From contig JAFKAC010000008.1 in NCBI GenBank assembly GCA_025766275.1, positions 1,240,001 through 1,304,000 of the forward strand: DNA of 64,000 nt, in the 5' to 3' direction. The notes beneath the pieces are model-generated. The model searched no databases. It had not been told where the DNA came from and worked only from the letters and a program-made list of their open reading frames with translations. A program made the translations under genes and the position numbers. Source of the DNA: Lactarius indigo (lineage: Eukaryota; Basidiomycota; Agaricomycetes; Russulales; Russulaceae). This document shows positions 35,601-45,200 of the stretch, one piece after another; within the stretch, counting starts at the first letter, position 1; each line of letters begins with the position of its first letter.

Positions 35601-37435
35601 AGTCCCCCTTCTTTCTCTTATCAGGGTTCAACCCTCGTGCTGATTGGACCGATAGGCCTTCTCCTATCCCACAAGTGTCATTAAGGCTAGACCAGTTTAA
35701 ACAGGCGCGACAGCGCGCCTTCTCCTGCATGCTCCGGGCGCAGAAGTCATGGGTCAAGAACAAAGATACGCCCAAGTTCAAAGAAGGAGACCTCGTATGG
35801 TTAGAAGGACGCCACTTACGCACCCATCAGCCAACCGCAAAACTAGCGGCTAAACGACACGGGCCATTTAAGGTCGTCCAGGTGATGTCCCCTGTCAATT
35901 ATCGACTTGAACTTCCCGTGCAGTGGAGCATCCATGACGTGTTCCACATAGATCTTCTCACACCTTATCGCGAGACACCCACGCATGGACCAAACTATCA
36001 GCGCCCACCACCTGATTTGGTTGATAACGAAGAAGAATACGAAGTCGAGAAGATTCTAGACTCTCGGCGATTCGGCAGAAGACGTCGGCTCCAATACCTT
36101 GTCAAATGGAAAGGTTATCCGGACTCAGACAATCAATGGATAGATAAGGATGACGTATTTGCCGACAAAGCCGTTCGGGAGTTCAAACATTCCAACCCCG
36201 ACAGAGAAACGCATATAAGGACGGCCTCTTGTCGTGATAAGTCCCCATCTCCCATTTACCCCATGTCCTCTACTCGACGCAATGACCAGCTCGCACTCCT
36301 CTCTACCCTCGTCAATGACTCCTCCACCACGCTTGTCAACCCCGACTCCACCGACGACACTGCAGCCACTGGAGCTGCAGATGGAGGCCGTACCTCCGTG
36401 CAGCATGAGGAAGACGACCCTATCACTAGTGAAGAACTGCACCAGACACTGCAATGATTCCCTGTGCCCGTACAGGGAACTCTCGACGACGATCCAGCAA
36501 CAACTCAACCAGCACCTCCGCCAATGTACGCCCTTACCAATCCCAACACCGGTGAGCCCGAAGTCTTCCTCACGGAAGACGAGCTTTTTCGGCTTCAAGC
36601 AGCTGTCCCGTGTGGTGCAACCACCCGATGCCATGAAGAAGTACGAACAAGAATGGAAGGAGACGGCGGCGCGGTGGCAGCAGGAGCAACTGCATATCGC
36701 CGCCTGCCGACGCCGAATGATGAAGGAGCGGAAGGAGTATTGGACGAAGATGAGGATGAAGACGAGCTTGGAGACCATTACCCCATCAGGCACGCATTCC
36801 TTAATCATGAATTCTACCCTGAAGATCCAGCCGCCACGCCCTACCTCGTCGACGCAGCAGGGGGGCCTTTACACCGAGGACGAGTCGCCGTGGCACAAGC
36901 GGCTCGTTATACACCAATGGGGGAACGAGACCCAGCAACCAGGGCCGTCGTCCCTGAAGGGTTCCGGGTCAATAGAGGACCCGATTACATTCCGTTCCCG
37001 ATCAAACTCCCCAACGGACCGACGATACAAGCATCCCACGTACAGGTTATCCGAGGAGGAGACCCCTTCGTACTCGGACTAGCTCCAGGATCGGGTTTCC
37101 TTTACGGTAAACCCCTCTATGCCACCCCTCATCTCCCAAAGAACAACCGCGCATTTATACCTCACGAGGAGTATTTCATGCTCCGCGATCGACACCCCAC
37201 AGATTTATTACTAATGCGCATTGGAGATGTTACTCTCACTCAGGAACTGCGCCGATTTCGGCAGTTCGCCTTTGCGGAGGACCAGTTGGAGAAACGGATC
37301 CGGCAGTTGCAGATGGAGAAGGAGATGGTGACTGCGGACAAAAAGGACAGTCTCTATCGGCTAGAGCGCGCTAACATATTAGCACGGATGGAAGATGAAG
37401 CGGAACGGATGAGGCGGGAATTGGTAGCAGATTAG
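32630..37435 (+). pseudogene. Element A Pol, three in-frame TGA codons
   Basis: Protease (ALVDSGATHCF near 32785), RT (VYMDDIGIAT near 33870), RNase H (ELEVDASGFATGAV, ALSRRPDYDQ), integrase with zinc finger (CAECQRHK) and DDE core (AVDFITKLP, ISDRDPRF, DGQSERTNQW), chromodomain (EYEVEKILDSRRFG, LVKWKGYPDSDNQW near 36040-36140) and the tail domain (HYPIRHAFL, VVPEGFRVNRGPDYIP, DSLYRLERANIL). Stops: TGA 33734-33736, 35399-35401 and 36455-36457; no TAA or TAG. The first two stand where B has a Lys/Arg context, fitting CGA to TGA change. Otherwise undamaged. Confidence 0.88.
32642..32648 (+). promoter_or_regulatory. -1 ribosomal frameshift site, element A gag-pol
   Basis: Heptamer GGGTTTT set as G GGT TTT in the gag frame, 10 bases before the gag stop. 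Pol lies in the -1 frame and overlaps. The same heptamer occurs at the same place in B and B'. Confidence 0.75.
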
Positions 37436-37467
37436 TGAGGTGGGCCTCACTCCTGAAAAGGGGGTGA

Positions 37468-37975
37468 TGTTACGGTACGGACTTGATGACTCATTAACAC
37501 GCAACTCACGACCGGTTATGACTACGGTCCGGTATCAGATTAGTCATGGACTCTTACTTCGCATCAGTCAGCATAGTAGTTCACATGTGATTGTGACTCA
37601 TGTATGACTCATTCCTAGGATAGCTGTACTAGGGTTCGAGCTAGTTACGCTATTGGTTACCTACTGTTCGAGCGGCGCTTTAAAGCCCGCGTGTAACTGT
37701 ATAAGTAGTAGTCGCAGAAGACCAAGAGTCCCCATCTTGGTCTTCTTCAATCCACCACTTGACTCGTCTCTTGTTCGCCTTAGTCGCTAGGCTAAGTGTA
37801 CCTCCACTCCTATCCACCAAGGGATAGCTCTCTATCATTTTAGCTGCAGCGTGTGCCAGTGTGCCCCTGTTCAGCTTGCGTTGGGTTGATACAAGATCCC
37901 CATTCGCCCTTCTTCGCCAAGTCGATTACGCCCTCAATAGAGTCCAAGTTGGACTAACGCCGGTGGAGCGTAACA
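37468..37975 (+). repeat. Element A 3' LTR
   Basis: 508 bp, pairs with 30171-30678; followed by GTATT. Confidence 0.92.
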
Positions 37976-39659
37976 GTATTCCTCTTCTCCATCTATCAGT
38001 TCGGGCGGTGGTCGTGTGAAGTTCTCCCCATGTAGGAGGGTTTGCTTGTACGGGGTGAGAAGATCGATGTGAAACACTGGGTGAATGCTCCACTGCGTGG
38101 GAAGTTCCAATCGATAATTGTACGGGGACATCACCTGTACCACCCGAAAGGGTCCGTGGCGTCACGCCGCCAATTTCGCCGTGGGCTGATTGGTTCGGAG
38201 ATGTTTGCCCTCAAGCCACACGAGGTCATTGACGCGGAACTTGGGTGTATCCTTGTTGCGCACCCATGACTCCTGAGCCTTCTTGATGAGGCGTTGGGCG
38301 TTGTTTCTGACTTCTTTTAGCTGTGTGAGTCGCGTGGTTACTTGGGGAATAGGAGAGGGCTTATCCGTCCAATCAGCTTGGGGGTCGTATCCCATCAGAA
38401 GTTGGAACGGCGATTGTTTGGTGTGTTCATGAGGCCAATTGTTGTGCGCAAATTCTGCGATTGGCAGGTAAGTAGTCCAGTTATCTTGACGCTCGTTTAC
38501 CCAAAAGCGCAAGTATTGCTCTAACCACTGGTTGGTCCTTTCCAACTGTCCGTCGGTGCGCGGATGGTATGCTGTGGAGATGTTTTGTTGGACTCCTAAA
38601 ATTCTGCATGCCTCCCTTGTGAACTTGGACGTGAACCGCGGGTCTCGATCGCTAATGATTTTGCACGGTAATCCAAATCGTTTAAAGACATGATTGACGT
38701 ACAGTGCCGCGGTCTCTTCCGCCGTTATCTCTTCTCTGCATGGTATGAACACGGATGCCTTGCTACAATTGTGATCCGTGACTGTGAGGATGCTGTCGTA
38801 CCCCTTTGATTCCGGCAATTTGGTGATGAAGTCGACTGCCACAGTCTGAAAAGGGGTTGCATCAAGTATTGGCGTGATGGGGTGTAAAGCCGCTCGTATG
38901 GGGCGTGTGTTGACTTTGTTTCGCTGGCATTCGGCGCATCCTTGAATGTATTCATATACGTCCTTCCGCAGCCTCGGCCACCAGTAATGTCTTTCCAGGA
39001 TTCGTTGCGTCTTCGCGATTCCCAGGTGTCCATGTATTGGTAAGTCGTGGTGGTCATGGATCAGTACGCGGTGCGTCGATGCTGGCCCCGTTACTACGAA
39101 CCTTCCGTCCTTATACCATTCTCCCTGTATTTTCTTCAAATGATGGGGGTCTGCCCACACCTTGATCACCTCTTCATCTTGCTGGTGTCGCGGTTGCGTT
39201 AGGTTTGGGTTGAGAGTGAGTGTTCGTGCCATGTTGAGGGCTCAGACGAAGACCTCAGGTGGCAGTACCATGACCTCACTGTTGTCTTCGGCTCCCTGAT
39301 CGTAATCAGGTCGCCGCGATAGTGCGTCGGCCCTTCCATTGTTTTTTCCCTTGATGTGGTGGATTTCGAAGTCATACTCAGAAAGTTCAAGTACTTCCCT
39401 GGCGACCCGTCTGCTGATCTTTTGCGGCGACTTCCAGTACTGAAGGTTTAGGTGGTCCGAGTAGATTTTGATTTTGTGTGGGGCCCCCGCTCGTAATGGC
39501 CTCCAGTTGTGTAGGGCCTTGACGATGGCGAGCAATTCTAGGTCATAAATGTCGTAATTTCGTTCTGCCTCGGAGAGCGTCGCCGAGTAGTATCCTATGG
39601 GATGCCGTTTTCCGTCAGCCTTCTTTTGTAGTAGTACGGCTCCCACCGCGTATCCCGAG
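37976..39659 (-). pseudogene. B' pol, RNase H-integrase segment
   Basis: Lies between the insertion sites of A and B. Encodes RNase H (GKRHPIGYYSATLSEAERNY), integrase zinc finger (CAECQRNKVNTRP), DDE core (AVDFITKLPESKG, ISDRDPRFTSKF, TDGQLERTNQW) and the start of the chromodomain region. Nonsense codons TGA at 39242-39244 and 38162-38164; element B has Arg at both (FVRTLN, AARRHGPF), so CGA to TGA. Confidence 0.88.
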
Positions 39660-40178
39660 TGTCACGTTTCGACTCGTACGGACTTCGTTGTACGGTTACC
39701 CTTACTGTACCGGTTGCAACTACGGCGGTAAGGTAGATTAGTTGCGGACTTAACCACGGTGATACGGTAGTGCGATAGGTGATACGGTACGATAGCTGAC
39801 TGATGACAGACGCCACTAATACTGGTAGTAGTGGTATTTGGTTTGAGATACTTACGCGATACGTTGGACGCTACCTACGATGACTCATAGCAGCGCTTCT
39901 AAGCCTGCTCGACTTGTATTTATACTGTCTTGTGAAGACCAAGATACGCCATCTTGGTCTTCTTGAATCGTCACTTCTATTTCTCCTTTTCTCTGCCTTT
40001 CGATAAGGACCCCTACTTCGTTCGTGAGCAACACAGTGGAAGACCTGTCGGTGTGCCTCCGCGCATTCACTAAGACAGAAGCTTGGACCTCCGCGTCTTC
40101 AAGTCAACGCTTCGATATACGGCTAAGTCGTTACTGCCATTCGCGCTCAAGTCGAGCTAACGTCGTGACGACGTTACA
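39660..40178 (+). repeat. Element B 5' LTR
   Basis: TGTCACGTTTCGACTCG...GACGTTACA. TATTTATA at 39917-39924, then hairpin GAAGACCAAGAT / ATCTTGGTCTTC with loop ACGCC (39934-39962), giving a predicted start at about 39951. U5 has no ATG. Confidence 0.93.
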
Positions 40179-40180
40179 TT

Positions 40181-40191
40181 AAGACCAAGAT
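40181..40191 (+). other. Element B self-priming primer-binding site
   Basis: AAGACCAAGAT, two bases after the LTR, exact complement of ATCTTGGTCTT at 39951-39961. Confidence 0.82.
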
Positions 40192-40197
40192 ATCATC

Positions 40198-42246
40198 GTG
40201 GCCGTAACAACCAGAGACCAGTGGACGAGCTTTCGTCCGTATTCAATCCCAAGAAGGGGAGAACGAAACGTCCCTACACGCTTTTTACAAGCTGCTAGTT
40301 GGAAGGAACGACAAGAAGAAACCGGATATTTCGTAGAGTTCAACGGACCTTCAAGGTTCCGCCCAGTTGAGTTCAACTTCGACCACTTGTGTTGGGTAGA
40401 AGTTACGTGGAACCCCATAGACTCCCAGTGGGACGTTATACGACCAGCCGGACCCAGATATCGTTGTGACATCGACGCACGAGAGCTCAATAGCCGAGCA
40501 GATTGGGGACCCATCGACGGACAAATACGAGAACACTCGACAGGAGAAGTAGTATCGGAAGAATCGTCGGAAGAAAGCGAAGGACGAGAACCAAATCAAA
40601 CCGAAACAAGCGGAGGAGCAATACAAGATCTCCTAGTAGAGCGAGCTGAGTCCGCACACATTACTGAACCCGAACCCATTCATATCCGATCCCCAGCCAT
40701 CATGGCCACAATAACGCGAGCCATGGAAGAAGTCGCGTTGGAAGAAGCACGAGTAGTGCAGGAAGAAGCACGAGTCACCCTTATGCCCATCAATCCTGAG
40801 ACGGGAGTACGCATGACTGCAGACGATGCCGCAATTTTCAGAGCAATAGGCTCCGACAGGGGAGACCCCCCGTCCGAAAGACGACCAGCAATGGAGCTAC
40901 CCCCGGGAGTAGGGGGACCGGGAGACGACCCGCCACCACCACCCGCAGGAGGTGTTCCATTCGACCTACGAAGAACTGAGCCGCCAAGAGGGCCGCCCCA
41001 TGCCCCTCCCGGAGATGGAGGAGGGGGAGGCGGCGACGGAGGAGGTGGAGGAGCAGGAGACAGAGGGCACCATAGCGAAAAGCTAACCGGCAAGCCACCT
41101 TCTATCTTTGACGGAGACCGACTTAAAGTCGATCAATTCCTCACACAGTGGCACGTGTACTGGGGCATGAATCTGGATGCCCCTATCATGCGAAACGACT
41201 ACAGGAGGTGTCTCCTGTTTCTGTCATACATCAAAGGGGGAGCAGTCAGCGAATGGGTTCTATCCTTCCTGAACTGGCTCAATCGACAAATACAACGAGG
41301 GATTAGCCCCTACACTCGAGATTTGTGGAACGCCGTGGCCGACGGGTTCAGTCAGCGATTCGAAAACACGCTGGAGAGAGAGCAAGCACAGGCCATACTA
41401 CGAAAGGGTTTCAAAATGGCGGGAGAGGATATTGACAAGTACGTCAACGACTTCGAGCAGCTAGCGCGGAAAGCTCATTACCACCTCAACAAACCGCAAA
41501 CCATCGACTTATTTACGTCGGGTTTGCCCAAGGAACTGTTCAAAAACGCGTTCCAGTTTGACGAACCCACAACATTCGACGACTGGAAGAGGGCTGTCCT
41601 CAAACGACAAAAGAACTATATCCATCTCAAAGCAAGGCTCAACGAATACAAGAGCACCACGACGCAACCAAAGAAGCAGACCGGCAACGCAGGATGGGCA
41701 TTACCGCAGAACTTGCCTCAAACTAACCCATGGGCCATGGACACTTCCGCCGACCGTGCCAAAGTACGGCTAGCCGGGTCGGAAGACATCGATTTTAACA
41801 AGTTGCCCCATCATGACTGGCCAGCGCCACCCTTCCCTCCAAGGGGCGGCCCCGGGGTTCGAGGGCGAGGAAGGGGCGGATCCAGGAGAGACCTAAGGAA
41901 CGTCCTTTGTTACAACTGTCACGCGCCAGGGCACCTCTCACGAAACTGCCCGTACCCTCGACAGCAGAGACAGTGGCAGAACCCTCCATCCAGCAGCAGG
42001 ATGACAGAGACTGCCTGGCCACCGCAATGGCCAGGATCCCCGGGACCCGTTTCCCAGTACGAGCCATCGCTACCAGGATACGCCACACCAGCACCCAGCG
42101 CGACACCCGCACCACAAATCAAAGCGGTGAAGACAGCGGGGGAACAAGCAAAGGAGTGGCTCACGCAGGTAGCCAACAGTACGGACGAGGTTAAAGACCT
42201 CATACTACAAGACTTGTGGGGAAAGGAGGGTTTTCAGAGCGCCTGA
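40198..42246 (+). CDS. Element B Gag, with conserved AUG-less N-terminal extension
   Basis: 682 codons from GTG 40198 to TGA 42244-42246. An in-frame TAA at 40180-40182 closes the frame upstream, and no ATG exists in any frame between the predicted transcript start and ATG 40702 (codon 169, MATITRAMEE). Codons 1-168 nevertheless match element A and B' (TTRDQWTSFRPY, RNVPTRFLQAA, YFVEFNGP, DIDARELNSRAD). Then a Gly/Pro-rich hinge (codons about 225-295), gag core (FLTQWHVYWGMN, LLFLSYIKGGAVSEW, LFTSGLPKELFK) and zinc knuckle CYNCHAPGHLSRNC near codon 570. Either a long form starts at a non-AUG codon or a spliced leader supplies one, besides a short form from the AUG. Confidence 0.88.
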   Translation: MAVTTRDQWTSFRPYSIPRRGERNVPTRFLQAASWKERQEETGYFVEFNGPSRFRPVEFNFDHLCWVEVTWNPIDSQWDVIRPAGPRYRCDIDARELNSRADWGPIDGQIREHSTGEVVSEESSEESEGREPNQTETSGGAIQDLLVERAESAHITEPEPIHIRSPAIMATITRAMEEVALEEARVVQEEARVTLMPINPETGVRMTADDAAIFRAIGSDRGDPPSERRPAMELPPGVGGPGDDPPPPPAGGVPFDLRRTEPPRGPPHAPPGDGGGGGGDGGGGGAGDRGHHSEKLTGKPPSIFDGDRLKVDQFLTQWHVYWGMNLDAPIMRNDYRRCLLFLSYIKGGAVSEWVLSFLNWLNRQIQRGISPYTRDLWNAVADGFSQRFENTLEREQAQAILRKGFKMAGEDIDKYVNDFEQLARKAHYHLNKPQTIDLFTSGLPKELFKNAFQFDEPTTFDDWKRAVLKRQKNYIHLKARLNEYKSTTTQPKKQTGNAGWALPQNLPQTNPWAMDTSADRAKVRLAGSEDIDFNKLPHHDWPAPPFPPRGGPGVRGRGRGGSRRDLRNVLCYNCHAPGHLSRNCPYPRQQRQWQNPPSSSRMTETAWPPQWPGSPGPVSQYEPSLPGYATPAPSATPAPQIKAVKTAGEQAKEWLTQVANSTDEVKDLILQDLWGKEGFQSA

Positions 42247-45200
42247 ACCCGTCAGTCTGGGTGAGGGCCTTACAATGTAATTCTGTAATTGTGACAACGC
42301 GCTACCGATCTCTGCGAATTCCAGTGACTGTCCATACAAATTACCGAACGACTGAAACAAACGCGTTGGTGGACTCTGGAGCCACTGACAACTTCATCAA
42401 ACCAGGAATGGCAACACGGGCCGAAGTCCCGATACAGCCATTAGAAACACCTCGCAAGATATGGAACATAGACAATACGGAAAACAAAGCTGGGTTAATC
42501 ACTCATTACGTTAACCTTGAAGTGAAAACACGCGGACAGATCAAGAAGATGACCTTCTTGGTAACCGATCTAGGCAGCGAAGACATGGTACTAGGATATC
42601 CTTGGCTGAGCGCCTTCGAGCCCACAATCAGTTGGGCAACGGCGACCATGCATCCGGACATGCAACCGGTAGTTCTGGCTACTACCGAACGACTACTCAC
42701 AACGCCCACTATACGGGCCCTAATCATCGCAGAAAAGGAAGCAATCGTTCAGGAACTAGAAGACGAGTCAACATTCGCCCGTGCCACTACTTCGACAGAG
42801 TTGGCCATATCCGCGAAACAACAACAAACGGCAGCCGTGCTGCCTCCAGTATACGCTGAATTCAGCACACTATTCGACGAGCAGGCCTCGCATCGTTTCC
42901 CTCCGTCACGACCATGGGATCACGCCATCGACTTCAAACCTTCAGCGCCAGCCGCAATCGACTGCAAAATATACCCAATGACACAAAAGGAGGAAAGTGA
43001 ATTGAAGGAATTTCTTGATGAAAAATTGAAGCAAGGGTATCTACGCCCTTCTATGTCCCCGTACGCCTCATCCTTCTTTTTTATCAAAAAGAAGGACGGA
43101 AAACTACGACCGGTCCAGGACTACCGTGTTATCAACTCCCATACAATACGCAACCAGTACCCATTGCCCCTGATCCAAGACCTCATCCTAGACCTCAGCA
43201 ACGCACACATTTACACGAAACTCGATATTCGCTGGGGCTACAACAATATTCGCATTCGCGACGGCGACCAGGAGAAGGCGGCATTCAAGACCAAATTTGG
43301 CCTCTTCGAACCCACCGCTATGTTCTTTGGCCTCACCAACTCCCCTGCAACCTTCCAGGCGATGATGAATCACATTTATCGCGACACGATTGCGAAGCAT
43401 GAGCGTTTGGGGACAATGATACGTGTCTACATGGATGATATTGGGATCGCCACTCATTTTGATCACGATTTGCCAGCCCATATCAGCGCAGTGCACGATG
43501 TCCTTAGCGTCGCACGAGAACACGACCTCTACTTCAAGCTCGAGAAGTGCCTATTCCATCAGCCGCGGATGGATTACCTGGGGGTAATCCTTGAGAGGGG
43601 GGTGACCCGAATGGACCCCGTAAAAGTTCAGGGCATCAAAGACTGGCCAACACCAACAAAGGTCAAAGACGTCCGCTCATTCCTCGGCTTTTGCAACTTT
43701 TACCGGCTCTTCATCCGCGGCTTCGCAAACCATGCAAAACCACTCACCAAACTGACGCGAAAAGATGAAGAATGGAGGTGGACGGACGAGGAAGAGAAGG
43801 CGTTCGACACCCTCAAACGCTTAGTAATGGAAGAACCAGTGCTGGCACACCCGGTCCTTCAAGACCCGTTCGAATTAGAGGTTGACGCCTCTGGATACGC
43901 GGTGGGAGCCGTACTATTACAAAGAAAATCTGACGGAAAGCGACATCCTATAGGCTACTATTCCGCCACGCTTTCAGAGGCAGAGCGAAACTACGACATT
44001 TACGACCTAGAACTGCTCGCAATAGTCAAAGCACTACGGAATTGGAGACCGTTGCTTGCTGGAGCACCACACAAGATCAAAATATACTCGGATCACCTCA
44101 ACCTGCAATACTGGAAATCACCACAGAAGATCAGTAGACGAGTTGCAAGGGAAGTGCTCGAACTCTCGGAGTACGATTTCGAGATTCACCACATCAAGGG
44201 GAAGAACAACGGTAGGGCAGACGCGCTTTCAAGACGCCCAGACTACGACCAAGGGGTAAGCGACAACAGCGAAGTCGTGGTCCTACCGCCCGAAGTCTTC
44301 GTAAGAACCCTCAACACCACACGAACCTTCACGACAAACCCAAATTTACTACAACCAAGACACCAACAAGACGGCGAGGTAATTAAGATGTGGGTAGACC
44401 CCCACCGCCTCAAAAAGATAGACGGAGAATGGTATAAAGACGGCAGGTTCGTAATAACGGGGCCTGCGTCCACATACCGGGTGCTAATACACGACCACCA
44501 CGACCTGCCGATACACGGGCATCCCGGTATCGCGAGGACGCAACGAATTCTGGAACGACATTACTGGTGGCCGCGACTACGGAAAGACGTATATGAGTAC
44601 GTGCAAGGCTGTGCGGAATGCCAGAGAAACAAGGTCAACACAAGACCCATACGGGCCGCGCTACATCCTATCACGCCAGAACTAGAGGCGACCCCTTTCC
44701 AGACGGTCGCCATAGACTTCATCACCAAACTTCCACCGTCTAAAGGGTACGACAGCATACTGACGGTCACAGATCACGACTGCAGCAAGGCCTCAATCTT
44801 TATTCCTTGTCGAGAAGAGATAACCGCGGAAGAAACGGCAGCCCTGTACGTCGCTCACGTGTTTAAGCGTTTCGGATTACCCCGCAAATGTATCAGCGAT
44901 CGAGACCCCCGGTTCACGTCAAAGTTCACCAGGGAAGTGTGCTGCATTTTGGGCATCCAGCAGAACATATCAACGGCGTATCACCCACGCACCGACGGAC
45001 AGTCCGAGCGCACCAATCAATGGCTGGAACAATACCTGCGCTTTTGGGTAAATGAGCGACAGGACAACTGGGTCGCTTATCTACCAATCGCTGAATTCGC
45101 ACACAACAACTGGCCTCATGAGCACACGAAGCACTCACCTTTTCAGCTTCTGATGGGATATGACCCGCAAGTGGACTGGACTGATAAGCCATCCCCCCTT

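Larger units (their letters stand above)
30171..37975 (+). mobile_element. Chromovirus A (Ty3/Gypsy), nearly intact
   Basis: 508-bp LTRs at 30171-30678 and 37468-37975 with about three differences, target duplication GTATT (30166-30170, 37976-37980) inside the B' chromodomain coding region. Gag is open; pol is one frame broken by three TGA codons. Confidence 0.93.

Noticed and set aside
33734..36457. UGA recoding (selenocysteine or readthrough) in element A Pol, since all three stops are TGA
   Set aside because: The intact relative B has ordinary sense codons there and CGA to TGA deamination explains it.
36125..36808. Minus-strand ORF of 227 codons in element A
   Set aside because: Antisense shadow of the conserved Pol C-terminus.
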